Notes: generated by a model not told the origin, from the sequence alone. Counted from the stretch's first letter, positions 1-11,378 are shown. The stretch: DNA of 64,000 nucleotides from Thinopyrum elongatum (GCA_011799875.1 CM022301.1:14757927-14821926); one strand, 5' to 3'. A program made the numbers and translations.

Positions 1-76
1 ATTGGCGCTTTCAGCGCCGCTGAGTGCTCCTGGCGCTCACACCCGATGGCTAGCGGGCCGGCCCAGCAACGTCCTC

Positions 77-191
77 AAAAAACAGACGCGAAGAAAAGAA
101 ACATCCAGCATCAATAAGTGAGACGTGGGAATCGAACTCACGCATGACAACGTCGTCAGCTAAAATCTCTCTCACGACAACCACTAGACCA
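77..191 (-). other. tRNA-like Pol III-type module in left MULE arm
   Basis: On the minus strand a box-A-like TGGTCTAGTGGTT (179-191) is followed by a box-B-like GAGTTCGATTCC (128-139) and a run of six T (77-82), the order and spacing of a Pol III unit. It is not a tRNA gene: I see no clear acceptor stem or anticodon arm. It faces out of the element. Confidence 0.5.
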
Positions 192-340
192 CCACCACCG
201 AGTTGACTATTCAGAAAACAGAGCAATTTAATACTTCTATCAGTACAACATATAACATATATTCTGCACTAGATAAATAATTTTGAAAAAGAAAACGTGA
301 ATTTGAAAAACAAATCACAGATTTGCAATAAAAAAGTTCA

Positions 341-720
341 AAATATTGAAAAAGTTCATTCAACTCAAAAAAAGTTCATCGATTTTCAATAAAAAGTTCA
401 TAAACTTTAAAAAAAGTTCATCGATTATGAAAAAGTTCATGGATTTTGAAAAAAGTTCGTAGAATTTGAAAAAATGTTCACCGAATTTGAAGAAAAAGTT
501 CATTGATTTCGAAAAAAGTTCATCAATATAAAAAAAGTTCATCAAATTTGAAAAAATGTTCAACAATTTTGAAGGAAAAAGTTCACGAATTTGATAGAAA
601 AGTTCATCGATTTTGGAAAAAGTTCATGCAATCTGAAAAAGAGTTCATCAATTTTGAAAAAAAAAATCATCGATTTTGAAAAAAGTTCATCAATATTAAA
701 AAAACTTTGTGCATTTTGAA
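341..720. repeat. 'gttcat' A/T-rich minisatellite
   Basis: About 15 degenerate units of 20-27 bp on the theme AAAAAGTTCATCGATTTTGA. Open frames reading Phe, Asn and Leu (for example 360-566 on the minus strand) are by-products of the repeat. This is the internal filler of the MULE. Confidence 0.85.
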
Positions 721-903
721 AAAAGAAACAGTAAAATAAAAGGAAAAGAAAAGAAGAAGAAAATCAAAGAAAACCGATCCAGAAAAAATGTATCAAATTT
801 TAAAAAAAAACCCGGCTGGGAAGCTTCCCAAAACCGGTGGCTTTCCACGAACTAAAGGCAGAATATAAAGCAGAAAGGAAATACGTAGGCAGTAGGGAGT
901 AGT

Positions 904-983
904 TGGCCTGTTGGTTACCTCTGGTGTCGCCGAACGATGAGCTCCCGGGTTCGATCCTTGTCGCCCGCATCGTTTCCTTTTTT
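904..983 (+). other. tRNA-like Pol III-type module in right MULE arm
   Basis: The plus strand has a box-A-like TGGCCTGTTGGTT (904-916), a consensus box B GGTTCGATCC (948-957) and a T6 run at 978-983. It mirrors the left module and also faces outward. No complete tRNA cloverleaf is visible, so it is a tRNA-derived module rather than a tRNA gene. Confidence 0.5.
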
Positions 984-1674
984 GAAGTTTAACAGAAAAA
1001 CAGATATTTGGGCCGGCCCATGCAGCATCAAGTGAGGAGGTGGGGGGTGTGCGCCCGTTTGCGGCGGTGCCTTTAACCGGCGCAACGGGCGCCGAATAGG
1101 ATTTGCGGGGTCAGGCAGCAGCGATCATCGATCAATCCATCGCTTAGCTGGGCTATAATGGGCTGCACTCTCAGAACAGACCGTGCGACTAAAGCCCACT
1201 AGCTAAATACTTGTGCACTGCCACGGAAAATAATATACATAGAGGATATACGATTCTAAAAAAAAAACATAAAGGATATACGCATCTGTGTTTCACCTAC
1301 AAAAACAAAAATAACGAATCTGTGTTTACACTAAAAAGAACGAATCTGTGTTTAAGTTTGTACCCGGTAAGTCAGGATAGATCGTGCATACCACGGTGGC
1401 ATGCAACGATCATCCATCAATTGATCGCTTAGTTGGTTGTAATTTTATTAGGTGTATTTTAGGCAATTCCAAACTTCGTTTGAAAAGTTCGAGTGTAAAA
1501 AAAATTCTGGAAATTTCAAAATTTTCTTGAAACTGTTTTCCCAGTCCCTCCTGGAAAATAATCAAAATCGAACTACTCGCTCATAATCGTTCGCTGAAAC
1601 TAAAATAAGGCCGTGGTTTTCCTTTTTCTGCGGTAACATGTTTTATCCACATGATCTTGAATGAAAATAATAAT

Positions 1675-1847
1675 CAGTTTTGCTAGAACTCATCTAGATG
1701 AGATATAATTTGGTCTCATTCACCTTTTATAGCCATTGGATGTGATGCTATAAGATGCGTGTGTGTTGACGTGGGTTGTATCTGTTCTTGTTTTTCAGGT
1801 GAATGAGACCATATTATATCTTATCTAGATGAGTTCTAGGTACTCCC
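1675..1847. mobile_element. Mutator-type MITE with 9-bp target duplication
   Basis: A 173-bp element with terminal inverted repeats of about 40 bp; both ends read CTAGAACTCATCTAGAT going inward. It is flanked by a perfect 9-bp duplication AATAATAAT (1,666-1,674 and 1,848-1,856). Copy B of the segmental duplication keeps the empty site with a single AATAATAAT at 10,545-10,553, which proves insertion after the duplication. A 9-bp duplication is diagnostic of Mutator-type transposition. Confidence 0.93.
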
Positions 1848-2677
1848 AATAATAATAGCACGCTGTGTGGATTATTATATTTTACTAGTTGTGTTATCCG
1901 GCTACTTGTCTTGGTACAACAGTAGGATTTCACAAGCATATATTTCTGTTCGGTCCACTGAGTCCTCGGTTAGCAGTTCTCCAAATGACCGATCAGTCAT
2001 CATTTTCTCAAAACCGATTTTTTTTTCAAAAGCCAAAGAACTGAACCGGTCGGTTCAGTTTAACCGAACACCCAGCCCGACCTGTTATCATGATAACAAA
2101 GGAGGAGCACAGAGCCCAAAAATCTTTTGATCCAATCTGAAAGTCTGGAGGACCACATGATGTACCCTCAGCCTGCAAATCCGCACGTCACGTTGTCAGT
2201 TCGTACCAGAACCTTGCAAAAATCCCACTTCTTAAGCCAATGTTTTGCAGAGGAATGAATTTCAATCAGACTTCGCTAAATCCCGCAAAAAATTGGGGCC
2301 TGAACATCACTTTTGATATCTAATAACTTGTGAAGACTGGCATCTGTGTGCTGCGACTGCGGAGCAATCCTTCTTTTGTCAAACTTTTCATGTTCAGAGT
2401 GTTGTGGAAATCTTTTATTCAACTGCTTTACAAATACTTGCAGTTCTTTGACATCAGTATGTATTATGACATCCCATAGTAAAAAATAATACTTACTCAG
2501 ATTTTAAACTTGGTTGCATTTTCTTATCATCCCATTTCATTCCTGTCAACTGCAGGAAGTTGAATTGATCTTCTGCTGTAACTTACTACTGGTTCTTACC
2601 CACAAAAAAAACTTACTACTCTGCATAATATCTATGCTTCGCTGTTATCTCGCTCAGTAAGTATTCAGGACCAGGAG

Positions 2678-2810
2678 ATGGCCACTTACTACTCGAGCCC
2701 TGGAAGAAGCGAAAGAGAGTCGCAGGTCATACATGTACTCAAGAGGCTTGGACGGTGTATCCTATCTGATGTCGCAGGGCATGGCATACCTGGATGAGTC
2801 AGCGAAGACG
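2678..2810 (+). pseudogene. BEL1-like homeobox gene, 5' fragment (copy A)
   Basis: From the ATG at 2,678 the frame reads MATYYSSPG then SERESQ, the usual N-terminus of cereal BEL1-like (BLH) homeodomain proteins. An extra codon and a small indel then break the frame; shifted, it continues as a MYSRGLDGVSYLMS-like stretch. Homology fades by about 2,810. The POX/BELL and homeodomain regions are absent. The matching copy at 11,379 keeps more. Upstream sequence shared with copy B (about 2,200-2,670) is probably 5' UTR or leader intron. The BEL1 assignment rests on remembered family sequence. Confidence 0.7.
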
Positions 2811-4282
2811 ACATCTACAATGCCTATTCTCCTATTGATGTTACCATGTGAGCATTGCAATATCAGACGATTTGAGCAATCACCTCTCTGCATAATTTTG
2901 TGGCCTGAATGATGATAAACACACAATTTGGTGGGGTGTGACAACATTTGTACAACTCCTAGTGGCAGAATAATAACATGCCTGCAAGAGCATGGGGTTG
3001 TAGCTTGTAGTTGCCATTTGATACAGGAGAGGGGGTATAGCAGGAAATGTAATACAAAACGTAGGTGGTGGGGGTGATAGGGGGTAAAGATGGAATCTTT
3101 TGTAAAGATAAAATGCAATTACTATATGTGTAAAAGCTTGTGATTTGAGCACAGTATTTTGAAGTAACTGCCACTATAGGGTGAAAGTATACATTGGTAC
3201 ATGATGGGTATTCTACTTCCCTTTTTACCCTGCACAGCAAATTAAAGGGGATGAACGGCAATGTAGCAATTAGTAGCCAATAACATATATGTTCTGCTCT
3301 AAGCCATATATGCTGCTTCTACGGTCCAAACATTACACTCCAGCATAATTGCCCATTCAATTCATCATCCACGGCTGCTACACTTGCACACAGACATGAT
3401 GTGAGTTTCACAGGACTCGTAATAAGTAGTAGTCAATAATAAGTTCTGCTCTAACATGCATGTTATGCTCTAAGCTTAAGCTGCTTCTACGGTCCAAAGG
3501 CACCCATAATTTGAAGTTTTTTCCAAGAATACACAACGTTAAGATTATGCCGAAAATGAATTTGCAATGGGCATGCAGGGTTAATTCGGTTGACTCATCC
3601 ATGAAGGCCAGCAGTGGGCAGGTGCCTACACAAATAAAAAAACACAAAGTTCGGTTAGATATGATAGACCTTTGGAGATCGGTCAATGGTTAAATTGCTA
3701 GCTAAAGGCTGACCAAAATAGTGTGTTTTTTTGCAATGCAAACAAAATGAGACAAGAGAAATAACACTTGGTTTCTTCATGAAGTTGTTTACCACACCTG
3801 ACAATCTCCTCTACGACCTTCGAATTTGAGTTAAAACGTGCTAAATGTAAGCTATTTTAAAATGGAAGATATTTACCTCAGGCCCAACTCAAGAATCAAG
3901 AATTATAAGGGCTTCTTCACCCATGATAGGGTAAGAATCTACACAAATAAAAACATCACACTTAGAGTAGATGTATCTTTGGCTCCTGCAGAAATATGAT
4001 TTATAATAAGGAGATGTTTACCTTTTACAATGTCCTCTCCACGATCCGATACAATTGCAGTCAAGTTTCTAGTTCTCGGACAAAGTTTGGTAGCATCAAA
4101 TATTTTCAGCTGTAAAGAAATCCATGGAATTAAATGTACCAAAACACATTTTTAGTAGTGCTATGGTGGGCATGAATCGTAGTTACAACATAGAGTTTAC
4201 TTACCGAAATATCTTTTTCAGTATTCAAATTCTTAGCTTGATCAAAATGATCCCAGCATATGTCTATCAACATGTTTTCCAA

Positions 4283-4899
4283 CTGGCAAAATCACAAAAG
4301 TCAAGAGTGTCACATAAAAAATATGGAAAATATACCCTACAACCAGGTGCACTCACCCTCACACCTCTCCCTCACACGAGATTCTTTCTTGTTCTGTGAT
4401 TTTTTAAATACATAATGGCTACAACTCTAAAGATATTTCATATGAAAAGCACCTCCACTAAAATATCCTTGTTCTGTGATTTTTGAAACATACAATGGCT
4501 ACAACTCTAAAGATATTTCAATCAAAAACATCTCCACTAAAATAGCATACTATAATCCATACTCTATACGCTGTAATATCAAATGAACAATTTTATATAC
4601 TCCCTTTAAAAGAACATACTCCATATGCTATCAAATGAACAACAATTATGTATACACTTGTCATTATCAACGGAGTATCCTATTGCCTCTTAATGCATAT
4701 ATAGGACCATGCTCCTTTATTGAATTAATTGTGCATATACCAGACTCTAGCTACAAGTACAATTGCATATGTGCCAACTAGAAAACATCCTAGGTACTAT
4801 ATACTCTTTATAAATCTTAGCTACAGGGTGCATATGTGCCAATTACAAAACATACACTTGTCATGGTCGACCAGGTGGGGCCATCATTATGTGCGCAGG
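4283..4899. other. Intron 8 of the DegP-like gene, distal part
   Basis: A/T-rich intronic sequence. It contains two copies of a block of about 75 bp around 'cttgttctgtgatttttaaatac' and 'atggctacaactctaaagatatttca' (about 4,388-4,450 and 4,468-4,530). No coding signal is seen. Confidence 0.6.
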
Positions 4900-5065
4900 C
4901 AGTGGCGGAGCTTGGCAAAAAAAGCTGGGCGGGCTGAATGGGCCAGACTGTCAGGAATTACTATTAGCTGGCATTATACAGCCCATGGGCTGGCTATATT
5001 GTGAGAAGAAGCTGCAGAGCTGGGCGGGCCATGGCCCATTTGGCCTTGCCTAAGCTCCACCAGTG
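4900..5065. mobile_element. hAT-type MITE
   Basis: A 166-bp element starting CAGTGGCGGAGCTTGG and ending CTAAGCTCCACCAGTG. The ends are imperfect inverted repeats of about 20 bp. A perfect 8-bp target duplication TGCGCAGG lies at 4,892-4,899 and 5,066-5,073. The 8-bp duplication and CAGTG-type ends indicate the hAT superfamily. It lies in intron 8 of the DegP-like gene. Confidence 0.9.
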
Positions 5066-5489
5066 TGCGCAGGGCTAAGGCAGAGCCTGCAGCCTGAGAC
5101 TTCTAAAATTGTTAATATAGGAAAGAATCAGAGTTTTGTTAGGAATGGGTCTGATCCAACTTGGGGATCAAGTATATGTAGTCCATATATTGGACAGCGG
5201 AAGGGTTCTTCGTGGCCATGGCACCGTGGCCACCGTGGGCACTTAGCGAGTAACTGTATGCACAGTAGATGACATGGTGGATGTGGCATTGTTGCAACAT
5301 GTAATCAACTCTGTAACATTGCACCGTTGAGAGAGTCTTCCCTTTCTTCTAGAATATATGATACGTACACTCGTGCGTATTCGAGAAAAAAAAAATATTG
5401 GACGTCCGTGTAAGCCTTAACAGCCATCGATCAGTCTATAAAGAAAGCCAGAAAACGAAGGTTCACCTCCACCAATCTTCTCGCCCACC

Positions 5490-7200
5490 TTTTCTAAAGA
5501 TGTTCGAAGCCATGGCTCATTTTCTAAAGCCATCGATGGGGCACTGAAGGGCATGAAGGAAGATACTTCTAGCAATCGGGAGCAAAGCTAGCAAAAAGCC
5601 TATCCATCAGCAAGCTGCGGCAAGATGGCACCAGCAGTCTTCCATCAACGATGGGAAGGATGATCAGGGCCTCGTGGCCAAGGTCAGCGACAAAGATGAT
5701 GACTCATAGGGGGATCCCAAGTTTGCCAAGTTGGGAATTCCTGATCTAGGATTGGTCAAAATATGTGCTTACTCGCTGACTCGAGTCGAGTAGTGTTTTG
5801 AAGGGCAGGGTACTCCGAAACACCGCAAAACATGGCTAGCATCATACCACCTGACCAGGAGGGCCCCACTATGGCACCGCCGCCTCAGGCACACGGAAGG
5901 CGTGCCACCATGACTTTCAGCGGACAACTTAACAATCATTTTGGTTCAAAAATCCAAAACACTGAAACCGGGTGAGTTGAAGCTCCTCTAGCCAGGAACC
6001 ATCGACAAGTATGAGGAATAATTCCTCACATTGGTGTGTCGGTGTGAGGGTCTAACCGAGGCGCATGAAGTAGAGTTTTACATCGCAGGGCTGTGTAAGC
6101 CATTGCATACAGATGTACAATTCATGTACCTGACGACACTAGAAGGGGCGACGGACCAGGTACGAGCATTTGAAGACCATGACAAGACAGAGGACAAGGA
6201 CTAGGGTGCGCCAGTTACTGCCACATCCACCCTCTCGACCCACTCACACGTCTACCCCGGTCCTTACTGCTCATGCCAATGTTGCACTACAGATACCTTA
6301 GGAATCCCGCAGGACACCCTAGGCAGAAGGCCCTTCAAGCACCTCACAACAGCGGAGATGGATGACCGTTGTGCCAAAGCTTTGCTTCAACTGCGAGTTG
6401 CGACTCACAAGTTCACACCTGGTCACTGTTGTAAGAACTTTTTATTTGTGTGGCTAAGAGGGACAATGGTGACTCTACCAAGGAGGATGTGGATGTGGAG
6501 GTCACCCATCACGCTCTCACCGGTATCCGCAAAATCTCGACGATGTAGTAGGCAGTTGTCATGTGAGGAATCATCCTCATTGATCTTGTTGACTCTAGCT
6601 CCTCCCAAAATTTCATATCATACCAAGCCACCATGCATATCGCCATGGAGCTTTCCCAACAGGCAAGCATACGTGTGGATGTGGCCAATGGCAACAAGGA
6701 CATCAGCCATAGGATCTGTCATGGCCTTGACGTCTTAGTGGGTACACAACCATTCATCGTCGGCTGCTAAGCCTTTCCTTTGTAGAGTTACGACATGGTG
6801 CTCGGTGTGCAATGGCTAGGGTTGAGACCCATCTGTTGGACTTCACCAAGCTCACCATATTGTCAAGCCGCGCATATTACCTTCTAGCAACCTTGCTACA
6901 GGGTTTTGAGGGCATGATCATCGAGCCACGCATATTACCTCTAGAGCGGTGATGTGATCACCGCATTCACCTCCTTCCAGGGGCGGCTCCAGTTGCGGTC
7001 CGTCCATATCGCAGACACATCAAAAGGTGAGATTGAGTGGCAATGCGCTGATATGCTAGATTAGGTCCGAATTTTCCTCTCGGTCCTTTTGGTCAAGAAG
7101 CAAGATGGCTTAGAAGTTTCTTTATGGACTATCGTCCCCTCGATCACACCTACTATTGGGTCAGCAAGCTACTTGGACTTTGTAGTGGAATTTAGTCCGG
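5490..7200 (+). pseudogene. Degenerate Ty3/Gypsy gag-protease-RT fragment
   Basis: No LTRs are visible, but Gypsy polyprotein order survives across shifted frames. There is a gag stretch near 6,010-6,200 (EFYIAGLCKPLHTDVQF), a zinc-knuckle-like segment with CFNC then KFTPGHCCK near 6,370-6,440, a retropepsin-like VDSSSSQNFIS near 6,590, an LGVQWLG segment near 6,800, and the start of reverse transcriptase (VLLVKKQDG near 7,085) before homology ends. Many stops and frameshifts mark it as old. It is antisense to the DegP-like gene, inside intron 8. The LGVQWL type of protease end suggests a chromovirus-like lineage, but that is uncertain. Confidence 0.75.
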
Positions 7201-7219
7201 AAAATCTCAATACTAAAAT

Positions 7220-7830
7220 GCCAAGCACCACGGTGTTGACCAATGGTTGTGGCCTGATCCAATTGATGAGAATAACCATCCATGTAGAAAGCTGATCCAT
7301 ACAGCCATGAATTAATGTACTTCAACTAGCGCACCATTGTTCAAATTATTTAATTAGAATTACAAAATTACTAGGTACCTATTATAGCATGTGTGAGATT
7401 AATCTAAGGTGGATTAGAAAATAACTAAACCTAGTTGTAGCACAAAACTAAAAATTCAACAAATACAAAATACACAAACCTCAATTGTAGTAGAAATGTG
7501 CTTTCCATTAAAAAATTCAATGACATCACCCTTGCGAATTCCAATTTTCTCAGCATGTGATTCTTTTGACACCTAATTTTCAATTAGCACGATTACTTCA
7601 TAATATGCATATGGCAAATAATTTTAAAATAAACTATTAACAAAAGTTAAAGTCAAAATTATATAAAAATCACCATATATATACCTGCTCAACAATAAGA
7701 CCAGAGTCGATGTTATGCTTGCGAGTCATCCTCTCAATACAAATAGGATCTAAAAACTTGATTGGACTAAATGTAAACATATAGCTTTCTACAATTGATG
7801 AGAATAACCATCCATGCCAAGCACCAAGGT
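7220..7830. repeat. Short dispersed duplication in intron 8 and beside exon 7
   Basis: The 24-base word around ATTGATGAGAATAACCATCC occurs at 7,260-7,283 and again at 7,793-7,816. 'gccaagcacca' with 'ggtg' also occurs near 7,219 and 7,816, in swapped order. The second set lies just upstream of exon 7 of the DegP-like gene, so the pattern looks like templated filler DNA. Confidence 0.6.
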
Positions 7831-9389
7831 GGAGGCGAGGCATACAACTATATCAAATAAAATGAATACCAAACCAGTATCATACAAATTTAAGAAAGAA
7901 CATCATAACATTAATATCTTTACGAGACATAGGTATCACACATGTTACTAACAAAGAATTCAGAAGGGGGAAATACATACTTGAATCTTCTCCAAAAATC
8001 CAAGCACTTGTGCAATATCGACGAAGGTACAAATGTCTCATTAATTTGGTTGTTCACTAGACCCACAACCTTCCCTTCTAAATCAATGATTGGCCCTCCA
8101 TCATCATGTAACTATAGCATTGTATTAGTGACGAATATTACGATTTGTAGTGAGAAGGAAATAAGATGGAGATGCAAAACATAAATTTGAGATGTAACGT
8201 ACCAGTTTGAGACTAGATGCATCAGGAAGAAAATATATGTAGTGGCATCTCTCATACCGAGATGGAATGTTATAGGCCAAATTACCATGTGTTATCTTTA
8301 TATCCAGATTTGCATCTCTTCCAAGGCGGAAAACATCTTGACCAGAATGCACACGTTCATTAAAAGTGGGTAGATGAACTGGTTTGTCCACTTGAACCTC
8401 ATAGATAGCAAATTCATAATGCTCTTGAAGATAGATGAGGTGGCCTAGTGTAGTTGTGTTGTCCAGCAAATGAACAATGACCTAAAATAGACAGTGGCAA
8501 AGGTTATGACACTACATTTTCGAAAGAACTGATGTCGAGGAAAACATTTTTGAGAGATCAACTATCATGGAAGTCGAGCGCTAGAATAAGATCTTTTGTT
8601 TCTAATTTTCTGTTCTAACAAAGTTGAAGATAATGCCACATTTAATTTGCAACTAGCCACCAGTGTAGCAACTGAGTTATTACAAATAACTTAATTTGAG
8701 AGGGCATAAAGAAGCAGATAAAAACGCATAGCTAGAGCAGGTAGATAAATAGATTGTTGAATATATGTTTTTACTTGCATAGTAGTGTAGGGCTCCGCAC
8801 CCCAATTTCATTTGAAAAGAAGCTGGTAATTAAAGCATGCATTGTGAAAGTTCAGGTACCACCATCCGGTGGCACAAATGCCCTTGTTGAAAAATTAGGA
8901 TGACAAAGAGTGAATATTAAGAAGGTCACCTTTGCGTTATGATGATACTCGCCTGTCTACTGCCACTTCCACTTGTTGGAATCATTTTTACGGATGAGAT
9001 CGAGATGAGCAGATGTCAAAACAAGGGCGGTTTTTCTCTGGTCATCCCTTTGAAACCACAAGCCACAACATTTATTCAGCGGTTGGTCCTCTACAAAGCA
9101 ACAAAATTTACAAACAGTTAGCCAGGTAGGGAATATTAATTAAGAAGCAAACACGACGTTGAATACAGACCGAGGAAGGACGAGAGCAAAATGACGGATC
9201 TTGCAGCAGAAAGTATTGCATCTCTTGCGAGTTCACGGATGGGAAGGAGACGACGGTCCTTGCGCAGGCAGGAAGATGGTTTGTGCCAGTAGTGATCCAT
9301 AGTGAACAGGTGAGCTACACGAGCTACGTAAAGAAAATTAAAGATCAGGTTGGAAATTGACGGTGAGAAAAAGAATTAGGGCGGGAGGG

Positions 9390-9412
9390 AGGGGGAGGGG
9401 GGGGGGGGGGGG
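9390..9412. repeat. Poly-G tract in intron 2
   Basis: A G run (C on the sense strand) lies about 10 bases inside intron 2 of the DegP-like gene, next to the exon 2 donor AAAAAT|GTAAAT. Length polymorphism is likely. Confidence 0.8.
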
Positions 9413-9979
9413 TGGATTTACATTTTTCTGCTTGGTACTTGGCCTTGGCAAGCTTGAAGGCGGCGCGTACGACTGGATCTGCAGCTAGTTCGTCCGGAAT
9501 GTAGGGTTCGTAGATCGGTGAGCTGGGTGTATCGGAGGATTCCTCCGTCGCGGACTCGACCACATCGCGCACACGACCTACAGAAAAAATCGTACAGCAC
9601 AAGTAAACACCAATCTGTCGTGATGAGGAGGAAAAGAGGGGCAAAATCACCTAATTTAGCTTCGGATTGGGTTTCGTCAGGCTCAAAGATCGCGAAGATC
9701 ATCTCTGGATGGGAAGTCTGGCCCTCTGCTGGTGCGAGGCTTCTCTTCTTCCGTTCCCTCTCCGTCTCCGTCTCCGTTGGTCCATCGTTGCCGCCGACCC
9801 TCCTGCCGGCCTTGCTCATCTTATCTAGTCGTGCGCCGCCTGCCGCCAACATTGTTGAGCACAGCCGAGCGCAGTCGCGGAGGCAGCAGCGATCATCGAT
9901 CAATCGATCGCTTAGCTGGGCTACTAATGGGCTTTAGTTTCACGCTCGGTGGTTGGGCTTTAGCAGTAAGCACAGTAGC

Positions 9980-10196
9980 TGAGCGTAAACTTCTTCTAAG
10001 AAAAATAGTTGTAGACACACTGTACGACGGCAACTTCAGGAACCAACCGGTGCAGCCAGAAGGGGGGAGGCTCAGGTTCGCCATCGATTTGCTTGAGATG
10101 GAGCCGCAGCACCTCTACAAGCTCGAATGGGATACAAAGAGTCTGAAACACCCAAGATTCATGACAGAGGGGAATTACCTTCTTAAATGTTATTAG
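9980..10196 (+). other. Unrecognised coding-like patch
   Basis: An open frame continues through 10,196 with a non-random sequence containing DTLYDGNFRNQPVQP and IDLLEMEPQHLYKLEW. It has no counterpart at the matching place in copy A. No family is recognised. It may be an exon fragment carried in by rearrangement; there is no start or splice context to make it a gene. Confidence 0.3.
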
Positions 10197-11378
10197 AAAC
10201 TAAAATTCTGGCCACCGTGCGGTATCAATGGCGCGAACCCGCGAGGTTTGGAACAATGCAAAGGTGCGCTGACCACTTGAACATGAAGTACTTTGCATAC
10301 AGATAGGGTTAAATCCAATATATTTTGAAGCTAAAAGTTTTTGAGTTCAAAGAAAAATTCGCGTGAAAATATTCCAGAAATTCTGAGATTTTCTCGACAC
10401 CGGCTTTTCCATTCCCACCTGGAAAATAACCGAAATCGAGAAGAAAAAAACCTTGGTAAGTACGCACTCATAATAGTTCGCTGAAACGTTGTGGTTTTCT
10501 TTTTTTCTGCAGTAACTTGTTTTATCCACATGAACAGGAATGAAAATAATAATAGCACACTGTTTCAGTTATTTAATTCTAGTTACTTGTGTTATCCGGC
10601 TACTTGTCTTGGTATAACAGTAGGAACAACAAGCATATATTCATGTTTGGTCTTAAACTGAGGACTGAACCGAAATCTTGGTCCACTGAATCCTCGGTTA
10701 GCAGTTCTCCAAATGACCAATCAGTCATCATTTTCTCAAAACCGAATTTGTTCAAAACCCAAAGAAACGAACCGGTCGGTCCGGTGTAACCGAATGCCCA
10801 GCCTGACCTGTCATCTTGATAACAGAGGAGGAGCACACAGCCCACAAACTTTCTTGATCCAGTCTGAAAGTCTGAAGGATCACATGATGTACCTTTAGCC
10901 TGCAAATTCACACGTCAGTTCCAGCCAGAACCTTGCAAAAATCCCACTTCTCGATTTTATTTTATTTTTTTGCACAGGACTGCATTTCAATCAAACTTGG
11001 CTAAATCCTGCGAAAACCAGGCCTGAACCTCAGTTTTGATATCCAACTTGTGAAGACTGGCCTCTGTTTGCTACTACAGATCAAGCAGTTCTTTTCTTTT
11101 TTGCCAAACTATTCATGTTTAGAGTGCTGCGAAGATCTTTTATTCAGCTGCTTTACAAATACTTGCAATTTCTTTTGACACCAGTATGCTATATGACATC
11201 CCATAGTAAAATATAATACTTACTCAGATTTTAAACTTGACTTCATTTTCTTATCAGCCCATTTCATTTCTGTCAACTGCAGGAAGTTGAATTGATCTTC
11301 TGCTGGAACTTACTACTGATTCTGCGTAATATCTATGCTTCGCCGTAATCTCGGTCAGTAAGTATTCAGGACCGTGAG

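Larger units (their letters stand above)
1..1112. mobile_element. Non-autonomous Mutator-like element (left end cut by window)
   Basis: The two ends are imperfect inverted repeats. The left end reads ATTGGCGCTTTCAGCGCC and the right end, reverse-complemented, reads CCTATTCGGCGCCCG. Both carry GGGCCGGCCCA about 50-90 bases further in. The interior has no coding capacity. It holds an A/T-rich 'gttcat' minisatellite and, near each end, a tRNA-like module. Long G/C-rich inverted repeats around a non-coding interior are typical of MULEs. The left target-site duplication lies outside the window, so the superfamily rests on end sequence and structure only. The right end is abutted at about 1,115 by the duplicated segment that also lies upstream of the DegP-like gene. 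Confidence 0.6.
1118..3720. repeat. Segmental duplication, copy A
   Basis: This segment matches 9,884-12,960 in the same order. The shared blocks are a GCAGCGATCATCGATCAAT block, the 'cctggaaaataa' block, the 'ggttagcagttctccaaatgacc' block, the start of a BEL1-like gene, and a final block around 'ggtccaaa'. The copies are clearly diverged and carry private insertions and deletions. Copy A has a Mutator MITE and has lost most BEL1 coding exons. About 230 bp at 1,190-1,420 is not matched in copy B. No intact gene lies here. Confidence 0.85.
3698..9819 (-). pseudogene. DegP-like (protease Do-like) serine-protease-fold/PDZ gene with two stops
   Basis: Twelve exons can be joined with GT-AG introns and no phase conflict: 9651-9819, 9422-9577, 9171-9314, 8930-9090, 8203-8481, 7981-8111, 7685-7784, 7480-7572, 4205-4282, 4022-4109, 3877-3938 and 3698-3817, or 526 codons starting MSKAGRRV. 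The fold matches plant protease Do-like proteins. The His motif TSAHL is at residue 185, the usual Asp motif reads YEFA (E233), and the serine motif reads HDDGGP, so Asp replaces Ser. A PDZ domain (SKESHAEKIGIRKGDVIEF) lies near residues 381-400. In-frame stops occur at codon 201 (TAG, 8,957-8,959) and codon 483 (TGA, 3,889-3,891). Intron 8 is 3.2 kb and holds a hAT MITE and a Gypsy fragment. Probably a recent pseudogene of an inactive protease paralogue. The last two exons are the least certain. Confidence 0.8.

Noticed and set aside
360..566. Minus-strand 68-codon frame of Phe, Asn and Leu repeats
   Set aside because: It is a translation of the 'gttcat' minisatellite.
77..984. True tRNA genes in the MULE arms
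   Set aside because: Box A, box B and a T-run are present, but no full acceptor stem or anticodon arm can be paired by eye.
5340..5400. Possible LINE 3' end with a short poly-A at 5,388-5,396
   Set aside because: Only about nine A residues and no LINE coding sequence or clear target duplication; the support is too weak to call.
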